Shown here one piece after another: positions 12,333-19,816 of a DNA stretch of 64,000 nt. The stretch's first letter is position 1, and each line of letters starts with the position of its first letter. The position numbers and the translations under genes were made by a program. The notes beneath the pieces are model-generated. The model had not been told where the DNA came from. It ran no database searches and worked only from the letters and a program-made list of their open reading frames with translations. Source of the DNA: JAVVEG01 sp032251455 (lineage in GTDB: Bacteria > Pseudomonadota > Gammaproteobacteria > Pseudomonadales > Pseudohongiellaceae); assembly GCA_032251455.1 (NCBI GenBank), contig JAVVEG010000016.1, forward strand, positions 1 to 64,000, written 5' to 3'.

Positions 12333-12493
12333 GGGCGGACCATGACTGGGGTGCCACCCAATTCCGCCAGTGGGCCACCCAGGTGCTGCGCGAGTTCGCC
12401 ATCAAGGGCTATGTGCTTGACCGCAGGCGCATGGAGAATGGGAGTTTTTCCAGTCGCACCCCTCGTGGCCGCATGGAACCCAAACTGCAGTGA
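12305..12493 (+). pseudogene. RhuM-family remnant at the island edge
   Basis: After the hsdR stop a different frame encodes QFRQWATQVLREFAIKGYVL and DRRRMENG (about 12356-12442), which is the end of a RhuM domain. It lacks the N-terminal two thirds and then runs into unrelated sequence before stopping at 12493. The first codons lie within hsdR. It is a fragment, not a gene, and marks the right boundary of the island. Confidence 0.75.
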
Positions 12494-12533
12494 TCAAGCA
12501 ATCCGCTCTAACCCCTTCTGCTTATCAAAGACC

Positions 12534-13082
12534 ATGATACTTTCGAAGAAACATTCAGGCCTCTGCGTTGCGGTCATGCTGCTGAGCTTGCTGGCCAGCC
12601 CTGGGTGGTCAAGCCCTGATCAGCCACCGGAGTTTCTTGCCAGATACATGGAGCAGGCAAAGCTGGTTGGTGAGGGGCTATATCGGCGAGCTTTCTGGAA
12701 GGTCTACAGCGCACGGCTGTACGCCGAGCAGGGGCGGTATGAAGCGGGTGAAACCTTTGCTCTGCAATTGCAGTATGAGCGGGATTTGCTCGGCCGGCTC
12801 ATCGCCGAGAAATCCATTGAGTTGATTGCCGCACAGGGCAGCTTTGAGCAAGCCAGGCTTGAAGAATGGCAGCAACTGCTTGAAAACCTGATTCCCGATG
12901 TCAGCAAAGGAGACCAGCTTACCGGGATCCGATTGCACGGTGTGTCCCGTTTCTACCTCAACGGCGAAGCGCTGGGGGAAATTGCCGATCCACTGCTGAA
13001 TCACTACTTTTTTAATATCTGGCTGGGTGAAGACACTATCGCGCCCAAGTTGCGTGTTGAACTGTTGGGCTGTTCCCGCTAA
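12534..13082 (+). CDS. Chalcone isomerase-like secreted protein
   Basis: A 182-residue protein with a signal peptide (about 1-26, VAVMLLSLLASPGWS). The mature part matches the bacterial chalcone-isomerase-like family: LVGEGLYRRAFWKVYSARLY, then FALQLQYERDLLGRLIAEKSIE, then ISKGDQL-type and FYFNIWLGE-type segments (here HYFFNIWLGED). In bacteria the fold has no established flavonoid role; lipid or fatty-acid binding is more likely. It is the first host-type gene after the defence island. The start ATG 12534 has only a weak ribosome site (CAAAGACC). Family assignment is firm, function is not. Confidence 0.75.
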   Translation: MILSKKHSGLCVAVMLLSLLASPGWSSPDQPPEFLARYMEQAKLVGEGLYRRAFWKVYSARLYAEQGRYEAGETFALQLQYERDLLGRLIAEKSIELIAAQGSFEQARLEEWQQLLENLIPDVSKGDQLTGIRLHGVSRFYLNGEALGEIADPLLNHYFFNIWLGEDTIAPKLRVELLGCSR

Positions 13083-13141
13083 GTATCCATTCCCTGTAAC
13101 CGGTTCCCCTCCCACTGCAACGAGAAGAATAGACCGAAAAC

Positions 13142-13170
13142 GCGACACCGGCGCGCCGGGATGTTATGAT
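13142..13170 (+). promoter_or_regulatory. Candidate purE promoter with palindromic spacer
   Basis: A TATGAT hexamer (13165-13170) sits 17 bases after GCGACA (13142-13147), a fair -10/-35 pair. The spacer contains a perfect 12-base palindrome CCGGCGCGCCGG (13148-13159), which could be an operator or simply a GC hairpin. The following leader of about 93 bases runs to the purE ATG, with a GAGGAG ribosome site. It does not resemble the E. coli PurR box. Confidence 0.45.
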
Positions 13171-13263
13171 TGCCGCCTTTTTTCAGATGCCCCTGCAGCC
13201 CTGTTGGGTATTCACTTGTGTTGTTTGTGAACATCCGCCACGGCTAATCGAGGAGACAGTCCA

Positions 13264-13764
13264 ATGACGGCTGACGTTGCCATTGTAATGGGATCCAGAT
13301 CAGACTGGCCCACCATGAAGTGTGCCGCTGAAATGTTGCAGCAGCTTGGGGTGAGCTGGCACGCAGAGGTGGTGTCCGCGCACCGTACGCCGCTGAAGTT
13401 GAACCAGTTTGCCCAGGGAGCCAAAGACCAAGGCTACAAAATCATAGTGGCTGGCGCTGGCGGGGCCGCACATCTGCCGGGCATGATTGCCGCCATGACG
13501 TTGTTGCCGGTTTTGGGCGTGCCTATTCAAAGCCGTGCCCTCAAGGGTCTGGACAGTTTGCTGTCCATCGTCCAGATGCCGCGCGGTGTGGCCGTAGGCA
13601 GCCTGGCTATCGGTGAGTCGGGTGCTGCCAATGCCGGTTTGCTGGCGGCCCAGATTCTGGCGCTCTCGGATGCCGATCTGGCCGGGCGGCTGGAGGCGTT
13701 TCGCGGGGAGCAAACCCGGCAGGTTCTGGATAACGATCAACTGGAGCTGTCTGAAGATGCCTGA
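13264..13764 (+). CDS. purE: N5-carboxyaminoimidazole ribonucleotide mutase PurE
   Basis: Converts N5-CAIR to CAIR in purine biosynthesis. The 166 residues start with the signature VAIVMGSRSDWPTM, followed by VVSAHRTP, AGAGGAAHLPGMIAAMT and VGSLAIGESGAANAGLLAAQ, all class I PurE motifs. Length is normal. The stop overlaps the purK start by 8 bases, the classic purEK arrangement in which PurK makes the substrate of PurE. GAGGAG precedes the ATG. Confidence 0.96.
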   Translation: MTADVAIVMGSRSDWPTMKCAAEMLQQLGVSWHAEVVSAHRTPLKLNQFAQGAKDQGYKIIVAGAGGAAHLPGMIAAMTLLPVLGVPIQSRALKGLDSLLSIVQMPRGVAVGSLAIGESGAANAGLLAAQILALSDADLAGRLEAFRGEQTRQVLDNDQLELSEDA

Positions 13765-14713
13765 ACGCCTGGCTGTACTGGGGCAAGGTCAACTGGGCTG
13801 GATGCTGGCCCGGGCCGGAGACCGATTGGGTCTGCAGGTGGATTTGCTGGACCCGCAAAGTGCCGAGCCGCCNNNNNNNNNNNNNNNNNNNNNNNNNNNN
13901 NNNNNNNNNNNNNNNNNNNNNNNNNNNNNNNNNNNNNNNNNNNNNNNNNNNNNNNNNNNNNNNNNNNNNNNNCGCGGTGGCTACGATGGCAAGGGCCAGC
14001 AGCGTTTCAAAGTTACACAGCCTCACGCTCTACCCGATTGGAAAAGCGAGGCCATAGCCGAGGCTGCCATCCCCTTTGATACCGAAGTCTCCCTGGTCGG
14101 CGCACGTGGACGCCAGGGTCAGTGTGTGTTTTATCGCCTGACCGAAAACCTGCACCAGAATGGCGTGCTGGTTTTAAGTCTGAGCCAGGCCGAGCGCTTC
14201 AATGCGGTACAGGCCCAGGCTGAAGACATGCTCACGCGCCTGATGACACACCTGGATTACGTCGGAGTGATGGCCATGGAGTGTTTTCTGGTCGGCGATC
14301 GTTTGTTGATCAACGAGATTGCCCCCCGGGTGCACAACTCCGGCCACTGGACCCAGGATGGTGCCTCGCTCTGTCAGTTTGAGTTGCACCTGCGGGCATT
14401 GCTGGACTGGCCCCTGCCGCAGCCAGCCCAAACGGGTACCAGCCTGATGATCAACCTGTTGGGGCTGCCACACCCGTTGAGTTGCCTGCAGGTAGCTGGC
14501 GCACGCCTTTACTGGTACGGCAAAAGCCTGTATCCCGGCCGCAAGATGGGCCATATCAACATGACTCACGACGACCCCGCCCAATTGGCTGACTGGTTGC
14601 AGGCCCTGCCTTTGCCGGAGGATTACCAGGCCAGCCGTAACTGGGCCCTGCAACGCCTGAACGCGCCAGAAATAAAGTTCACAGCCTGCAGCTCAGCGCT
14701 CTTGTCAAAGTGA
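13757..14713 (+). CDS. purK: N5-carboxyaminoimidazole ribonucleotide synthase PurK, interrupted by assembly gap
   Basis: ATP-grasp enzyme that carboxylates AIR to N5-CAIR. The first 38 residues (LAVLGQGQLGWMLARAGDRLG) form the preATP-grasp domain. Then comes a 100-base N run, then RGGYDGKGQ and the rest of the ATP-grasp fold, including LINEIAPRVHNSGH and GHINM. Compared with E. coli PurK, about 80 residues are missing between LDPQSAEP and GGYDGKG, while the N run allows only 33. The N run is therefore a placeholder and the true gap is nearer 250 bases. The stop lies next to the convergent MFS stop with no spacing. Confidence 0.93.
   Translation: MPERLAVLGQGQLGWMLARAGDRLGLQVDLLDPQSAEPXXXXXXXXXXXXXXXXXXXXXXXXXXXXXXXXXXRGGYDGKGQQRFKVTQPHALPDWKSEAIAEAAIPFDTEVSLVGARGRQGQCVFYRLTENLHQNGVLVLSLSQAERFNAVQAQAEDMLTRLMTHLDYVGVMAMECFLVGDRLLINEIAPRVHNSGHWTQDGASLCQFELHLRALLDWPLPQPAQTGTSLMINLLGLPHPLSCLQVAGARLYWYGKSLYPGRKMGHINMTHDDPAQLADWLQALPLPEDYQASRNWALQRLNAPEIKFTACSSALLSK
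13873..13972. other. Assembly gap of exactly 100 N inside purK
   Basis: All bases are N. A run of exactly 100 is the usual placeholder for a gap of unknown length, and it shows that the sequence is a draft scaffold. Confidence 0.99.
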
Positions 14714-16237
14714 TCAGGCTGTTGTCAGGCCCTTGGGTTTGCGCAAGAGCAGTACCAGTGGTGACACGGCCAGGACTACCCACATCATCAACTTGAAATC
14801 ATCCAGATAGGCAATGGTTGCTGCCTGGCGCGTGATTTCCCCATCGAGCATCAGCAAAACGCCACCAGCCCCCTCAAGTAAACCCTGGGGCACCATGTTC
14901 CAGCCAAACCCTAGCGTTTGGGCGGTGACATTTTCAGTCAGATAGGCATGATTCACCGCCATATTGCGAGCAAGTACGGTCATGACCAGGGAAATGCCAA
15001 CGCTGCTGCCCATGTTGCGTGACAGGCTGAATATACTGGCCGCCTCGGCTCGGTACTGTGGTGCCAGAGTGGCATAGGCTACGGTGCTCAGTGGCACGAA
15101 AATAAACCCCAGACCGAAGCCCTGCATCATGCCTGTCCATATCAACGTATCAGGTGGCACATAAGTGCTGAACCCCGTCATTGCATACAAGGAGGTAGCA
15201 GTGCATCCCAGCCCGAAAATAATCAGTGTGCGGGCATCTACGTGGTTGCTGATTCTGCCGACGATCATCATCGCAATCATGGTGCCGATGCCGCGCGGAG
15301 CCATGATGATGCCGACATCCAGCACGGGATAGCCCATCAGGTTTTGCATATAGGGCGGTAGCAGTGCCATGGTGGCAAGCAGGATGATGCCAATAAAGAA
15401 AATGAACACAAGGCTGGTGACCAGGTTGAGATCCTTGAAAATTGCTGGCGAAAGAAAGGGATGTTGTGCGCGCAGGGAATGCACGATATACATCCACAAA
15501 CCCGACCCGGCCAATGCGCAATACAAGATTATTTCTCGGGATTCGAACCAGTCTTCATGCTCGCCACGGTCCATCAGCAATTGCGCACTGCCTATGATCA
15601 CGGTCAACATCAGGAAACCGAATTTGTCGAATGGCCTGTTGACTCGCTGCGAATCTGGCATGAAGAAGAGTATGCCCAGGAAGGCAATGATGCCCAGAGG
15701 CAGGTTGATATAAAACACCCAGCGCCAACTGTAGGATTCAGTCAGCCAGCCGCCAAGCGTTGGACCAAGAATTGGGCCTATCATGACCCCCATGCCCCAC
15801 AGTGCCATTGCCTTGCCATGATTCTCGCGGGGGTTGATGTCCAGCATGGTAGCCTGTGCCAAGGGTACCAGAGCCGCTCCAAAACACCCTTGCAGTATGC
15901 GGAACAAAACCATTTGTTCAATTGAGCCTGCCATGCCACACAATATCGAGGCCAGGGTAAATCCACTCACGGTGATGAGGAACACCCTTCTGCGGCCGAA
16001 CCTTCCTGCCAGCCAGGCGGTGGGCAGGGTCATGATGGCCGAAGCCACGATATAGGAAGTCAGGACCCAGGTAATCTGCTCCTGGGTTGCAGTTAAGCTG
16101 CCTTGCATATGCGGGAGCGCGACATTGGCAATGGTCGTATCGAGCACCTGCATGATCGTGGCCAGCATGATCGACACAGTGATGAGGCCACGGAACGGGA
16201 TTTCTGCCGGGTTGAGTTCTGCGGTGGTCTTGTTCAT
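14714..16237 (-). CDS. emrB: DHA2-family MFS multidrug transporter (EmrB/QacA type)
   Basis: A 507-residue inner-membrane drug:proton antiporter with 14 predicted helices. Motifs include LDTTIANVALPHMQGSL in helix 1, WVLTSYIVASAIMTLPTAWL, GRFGRRRVF (motif A) and GPILGPTLGGWL (motif C). It is third in a minus-strand operon marR-emrA-emrB and would work with the EmrA-like adaptor and an outer-membrane channel; no channel gene is in view. ATG 16237 lies 15 bases after the emrA stop. The symbol follows family and operon; the substrate is unknown. Confidence 0.88.
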   Translation of the reverse strand: MNKTTAELNPAEIPFRGLITVSIMLATIMQVLDTTIANVALPHMQGSLTATQEQITWVLTSYIVASAIMTLPTAWLAGRFGRRRVFLITVSGFTLASILCGMAGSIEQMVLFRILQGCFGAALVPLAQATMLDINPRENHGKAMALWGMGVMIGPILGPTLGGWLTESYSWRWVFYINLPLGIIAFLGILFFMPDSQRVNRPFDKFGFLMLTVIIGSAQLLMDRGEHEDWFESREIILYCALAGSGLWMYIVHSLRAQHPFLSPAIFKDLNLVTSLVFIFFIGIILLATMALLPPYMQNLMGYPVLDVGIIMAPRGIGTMIAMMIVGRISNHVDARTLIIFGLGCTATSLYAMTGFSTYVPPDTLIWTGMMQGFGLGFIFVPLSTVAYATLAPQYRAEAASIFSLSRNMGSSVGISLVMTVLARNMAVNHAYLTENVTAQTLGFGWNMVPQGLLEGAGGVLLMLDGEITRQAATIAYLDDFKLMMWVVLAVSPLVLLLRKPKGLTTA

Positions 16238-16252
16238 GAATCACATCACAGC

Positions 16253-17287
16253 TTAATTCGTCGCCAGCCAGGGCAGGGTGCGATTATGTTCAGTATCGAT
16301 TTCCACCTGAGCGCTCATGCCGGCAGCAAGAGGTAAGGTATGTGAGCCCTGATTCAGGGTAATGAAGACGCGAATTCGCTGCACCACCTTGATCCAGTTG
16401 CCTGAACTGTTCTGCGCCGGCAACAGCGAGAATTCAGATCCAGTGGCAGGAGTGATCCCCTCAACCAGGGCATCCCAGGTTTCGCCGGGATAGGCGTCCA
16501 CGGTGACAGTGACGTGTTGTCCGGGGCGTACCCAGGTCAAATCGGTCTCCTTGAAATTGGCTTCCAGCCATAGCGCGGAATCATCAACCAGGCTGACCAG
16601 GGTTGAGCCGGCAAGCACGTATTCGCCCGGATGCACGGCGACGTCCACGGTAACCCCATCTGCCGGGGCGATAATTTCCAGGTGGCTGATATCCAGTTTG
16701 ATTTTTTCCAGCTCAGCCTGTGCCTGTAGATAACGGGGATGTTTTTCGGTGGGCAGGTGAGGGTCCATCAGCAGCGCCCGGGCAACCTCCAGTTCCTGCT
16801 TGCGGCTCTGCAGTGCATTCCTGGCGTTGTGCCAGGCATATTCGGCCTGGTCAAACTGCGCTTCCGGTATGGAGCGTGTATCGACAAGATGGCGGATGCG
16901 TTCCATTTCCTTGCGGCGATATTCCAGATCGGTTTCCGCGCTCTCGATGGCCAGTTGATCGCTGTGGAAATCTGCTTTTTCGCTCTCTATGGAGGCACGG
17001 ACTCCGATGAGATTGGCTTCAGCCTTCAGCAGGGCGATGCGATAGGGTTGATCATCCAGCCGGAACAAGAGCTGACCCTTGCTGACGCGCTGGTTGTCGC
17101 GGGGGATGACTTCCGTCACGCGGCCAGCAATCTCACTGCTGACAGTAATTATTTCGCTTTTCAGATAGGCATTATCGGTGCTGACAAAACGCCCGCCCTG
17201 CAGGTAGAACCAAAGCGACACCCCGGCAATGACTGCCGGCCCTAAAATCAGCAACAGAAAATTTCTGATGACTACATCTGCTTTCAT
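16253..17287 (-). CDS. emrA: HlyD/EmrA-family membrane fusion protein
   Basis: A 344-residue periplasmic adaptor for the adjacent MFS pump. One N-terminal membrane anchor (about 8-28, FLLLILGPAVIAGVSLWFYL) is followed by the DNAYLKSEIITVSSEIAGRV biotinyl-lipoyl half, a coiled-coil hairpin (about 80-190), the second lipoyl half (IIAPADGVTVDVAVHPGEYV) and a beta-barrel domain (WLEANFKETDLTWVRPGQ). The ATG overlaps the marR stop (ATGA), so translation is coupled to the regulator. Confidence 0.9.
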   Translation of the reverse strand: MKADVVIRNFLLLILGPAVIAGVSLWFYLQGGRFVSTDNAYLKSEIITVSSEIAGRVTEVIPRDNQRVSKGQLLFRLDDQPYRIALLKAEANLIGVRASIESEKADFHSDQLAIESAETDLEYRRKEMERIRHLVDTRSIPEAQFDQAEYAWHNARNALQSRKQELEVARALLMDPHLPTEKHPRYLQAQAELEKIKLDISHLEIIAPADGVTVDVAVHPGEYVLAGSTLVSLVDDSALWLEANFKETDLTWVRPGQHVTVTVDAYPGETWDALVEGITPATGSEFSLLPAQNSSGNWIKVVQRIRVFITLNQGSHTLPLAAGMSAQVEIDTEHNRTLPWLATN

Positions 17288-17793
17288 TTCTTGACAACCT
17301 TGTGTAACGATTTTGCCTTTTGCAACGATTTTTCATCGGTATTACCCGGGACAACGCCATGATTTGCCGCACACAGGTTATTGCGGATATGCAGCAGCAC
17401 CTGCATGAAAATGGCTTCCTGCTCCGCAGTGATGCCCTGCATGGCCTGTACGCGTACCTTTTGCCCTAATTTGCCGAGTATCTCGATCATGGGGTCCGCT
17501 TTGGGGTTCAGATAAACGCGCTTTGCGCGCCGGTCATCAGGGTCGTCGCGGCGTTCAATCCAGGCATCCACTTCCAGTCTGTCCAGATGACGTGCGAGGG
17601 TGATGGGTTTGATATCCATCAATTGTGCCAGCGTCTTTTGCTGGACACCGTTACTGCGGCGCAAATGCGCCAATACAGACCATTGGGCACGCGTCAACCC
17701 GGTTCCCTGGGCCTGTCGATCAAAACTTAAGCGCAGCAGGCGGGCGCAGTCGTGCACCGCGAAACCAAAACTCTGATTGAAGTCAATATCCAT
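17284..17793 (-). CDS. MarR-family transcriptional regulator
   Basis: A 169-residue winged-helix repressor heading the efflux operon. The DNA-binding part is LTRAQWSVLAHLRR, then KTLAQLMDIKPITLARHLDRLE and the wing IERRDDPDDRRAKRVYL. ATG 17793 (MDIDFNQS) is chosen over the upstream GTG/ATG options because a palindromic operator occupies 17803-17824 directly before it. By family habit it would repress its own operon and be released by a drug-like ligand. The C-terminal tail (about 140-169) is basic and variable. Confidence 0.9.
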   Translation of the reverse strand: MDIDFNQSFGFAVHDCARLLRLSFDRQAQGTGLTRAQWSVLAHLRRSNGVQQKTLAQLMDIKPITLARHLDRLEVDAWIERRDDPDDRRAKRVYLNPKADPMIEILGKLGQKVRVQAMQGITAEQEAIFMQVLLHIRNNLCAANHGVVPGNTDEKSLQKAKSLHKVVKK

Positions 17794-17802
17794 GATGGAG
17801 CA

Positions 17803-17824
17803 TATAATAAGCTGACTTATTATA
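17803..17824. promoter_or_regulatory. Palindromic operator before marR
   Basis: A perfect 9-base inverted repeat, TATAATAAG and CTTATTATA, with the 4-base spacer CTGA. It sits 9 bases upstream of the marR ATG. Its size and symmetry fit a MarR dimer site. Each arm contains TATAAT, so binding could occlude a -10 element. It is the most A+T-rich patch in the area. Confidence 0.75.
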
Positions 17825-18002
17825 AGTTTCAATAGTCATTTCATACGCGACAGGCTATGTCCTGGCCGCTTGCCGCCAACTGGCCAACCCGGATGGCTCG
17901 GATGGCCCGGAAGGTCAAAATGCGTTATCTTTGCGCGCTTGTTGGCCGCTGGCGCTGGTCGCCAACAGCCGTATTGGAACAGGTAAAGCAAGCAGAGGAT
18001 TT

Positions 18003-18491
18003 ATGACACAAGCTCAATACTTTGAAGATTTTGAAATTGGCATGGTGAGCAAATACGGGCATTACGCAGTGACCGCTGAAGAAATCATCGACTTTGCCAG
18101 TAAATACGACCCCCAGCCTTTTCACCTGTCCGAGGAGGCTGGCAAGGCCATGCACTTTGGTGGTCTTTGTGCTTCGGGCTGGCATACCTGTGCCATGGTC
18201 ATGCGTCTGGTTGTGGATGGCATGCCCGCGGGCTCAGGCTCACTGGGCTCTCCGGGCATCGATGAATTGCGCTGGAAAAAGCCTGTGTTCCCGGGCGATG
18301 TGTTGCATCTGGAAAGCACTGTTGCCGATAAGCGCGAGTCCCGTTCACGCCCGGATATGGGCACGGTATTTCTTGAGAACAAGGTATTCAATCAGAAGGG
18401 CGAACTGGTGATGTCTTTCAAACCCATAGTGATGTACAAGCGCAGAGGCTCCCTAGAAGTCGATCCTGTGCTGGTACACCGGCCGGCGTAG
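18003..18491 (+). CDS. MaoC-like hotdog dehydratase
   Basis: A 162-residue single-hotdog enzyme of the MaoC/(R)-specific enoyl-CoA hydratase family. The catalytic region is FASKYDPQPFHL, with the helix AMHFGGLCASGWHTCAMVMRL, followed by SPGIDELRWKKPVFPGDVLHLE and a C-terminal strand set. ATG 18003 (MTQAQYFEDFEIG) is the conserved start, preceded by AGAGGATTT. It stands alone, divergent from the marR operon, and its last 39 bases overlap the convergent glycosidase gene. The substrate is presumably an enoyl-CoA; the exact one is unknown. Confidence 0.87.
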   Translation: MTQAQYFEDFEIGMVSKYGHYAVTAEEIIDFASKYDPQPFHLSEEAGKAMHFGGLCASGWHTCAMVMRLVVDGMPAGSGSLGSPGIDELRWKKPVFPGDVLHLESTVADKRESRSRPDMGTVFLENKVFNQKGELVMSFKPIVMYKRRGSLEVDPVLVHRPA

Positions 18492-19772
18492 TTCTTCCTG
18501 GTAGAGCGGTGCCAGTGCCGCGGACTCGTCGATGCGCAGGTTGCCCCAGTCAGTGAGCGTCACGTCGTTCTTGGCAAAATTGCGGTTGCTGTAGCAGAAG
18601 GCTTTGATATTGGCATCGCCGCGCACAAGTTCAAAATAGGGGACGAACCATTGCTCCCATACGGCGGGGTCTTCCAGATCCTGCGTGGCCGGCGCGGACT
18701 CGGGAATGATCACTGGCTTGCCGCGCGCGGCGGCATCGGCCAGGAACGCATCTGCCTGAATCTTCACCGACGCAACGTCAAAATCCGAGGTGAAAAGGTC
18801 AATGCTCCACCAGTCGACGTAATCGTCGCCGGGGTAGAATTCCATATAAGGGGTCGGGTCTCCCTGCCACGCCTTGTAGTTCCAGTTGAAGATGGCGTTA
18901 TCGGCTCCGTTCTCCCGGAACAGGTCTACCACGCGACGAAAGGCGGCAGCGAAAGTATCCGGAGCATAACCATTCCAGAATCCATTGAACTCAGGGCCGA
19001 TGCGGATAAAGAAGGGCACTTTTGCGTCGCGCACGATCTCCGCGATGCCAATGACCAGATCGTCGAGCTCACCGGCTGCCAGATCGTCGTCCAGGCCGTC
19101 CACGGTCCCGTCGGCCAGAGTGCTGGTGAAGGTCAGTGACAGATGTGGCAGTTCGATTGAGTAGGTTTCCAGGTGCGTTCGAAGTATCTCCAGCTTTTCT
19201 TCCGGGGTGAAGCGGTTGCTTGGGGTCAGGCTCAGGTCAAGCCGGACCATGAAGGGAGCGGTCTCAACGAAGGTGTCCACATAACCATCGTGCTCTTCCG
19301 GGTTGAAGAGCGGTCCTGAGCAATGCAGTATCCGCTCGATGGAGCCGCTGCGAAGTTGCTCGAAGGTAAACGGAACAAGGGGTTCTCCGGCTGCGGTGTT
19401 TACCGCATCGGCGCTGGCCAGTTGAAACTGGTCGCCGGGAAGCAATTGCATCTCTGCCTGGTAAAATTCGCTGTCGACCTTGGCCAGGGGAATCTCGAGC
19501 AATCCGGTCGTGATATCGAAGGTGGCACCGGGTATCAGACCAGGGCTGGCTTGCTCGGCTTCGATCAGCTGGAAAAGCGGGGAGGTGTCGTTTTCCCGCT
19601 GCAAAACAACCCGTAGCGGTCCAAACCCCTCTACGTCAACGCGTGGAATCTGGAGGGAATTCATTTCAGCGAAAGGCAATGAATCGTTGTTCTGGGCATC
19701 CGCTGGATAGCCAGCCGATGGAGCGATGGATAACAATAATCCCACAGTAAGTAGATAGGTTGATTGTTTCAT
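18453..19772 (-). CDS. Secreted GH26-like glycoside hydrolase (beta-mannanase-type fold)
   Basis: A 439-residue exported protein with a signal peptide (about 1-21, YLLTVGLLLSIAPSAGYPA). The second half resembles ManB-like TIM-barrel glycosidases. FFIRIGPEFNGFW places a likely acid/base Glu at 261, then NAIFNWNYKAW and YVDWWSIDLF, and GKPVIIPESAPA places a candidate nucleophile Glu at 358. The N-terminal 150 residues look like a separate beta domain. It ends the minus-strand carbohydrate block and overlaps the MaoC gene tail to tail by 39 bases. The substrate is not identifiable; a role in trimming the cell's own polysaccharide or scavenging is inferred. Confidence 0.65.
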   Translation of the reverse strand: MKQSTYLLTVGLLLSIAPSAGYPADAQNNDSLPFAEMNSLQIPRVDVEGFGPLRVVLQRENDTSPLFQLIEAEQASPGLIPGATFDITTGLLEIPLAKVDSEFYQAEMQLLPGDQFQLASADAVNTAAGEPLVPFTFEQLRSGSIERILHCSGPLFNPEEHDGYVDTFVETAPFMVRLDLSLTPSNRFTPEEKLEILRTHLETYSIELPHLSLTFTSTLADGTVDGLDDDLAAGELDDLVIGIAEIVRDAKVPFFIRIGPEFNGFWNGYAPDTFAAAFRRVVDLFRENGADNAIFNWNYKAWQGDPTPYMEFYPGDDYVDWWSIDLFTSDFDVASVKIQADAFLADAAARGKPVIIPESAPATQDLEDPAVWEQWFVPYFELVRGDANIKAFCYSNRNFAKNDVTLTDWGNLRIDESAALAPLYQEELRRPVYQHRIDF

Positions 19773-19816
19773 ACGCATTCTCGTCGCATTCACGCTTTGC
19801 CCAGAAGCAGTATACC

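Noticed and set aside
12333..12533. tRNA gene or attachment site at the island's right edge
   Set aside because: No tRNA-like cloverleaf or repeat of the island's left end was seen; the left end is also outside the window.
13148..13180. Rho-independent terminator before purE
   Set aside because: The 12-base palindrome is not followed directly by a U run; the T-rich stretch lies 16 bases further on, and a promoter fits better.
13613..14713. A 366-codon open frame through the N gap
   Set aside because: It starts inside purE in another frame and only stays open because N codons are not stops. The true gene starts at 13757.
17833..18002. A small gene between marR and the MaoC gene
   Set aside because: The frame continuing into the MaoC gene from 17931 has no ribosome site and its first 24 residues do not resemble the family; the conserved start is 18003.
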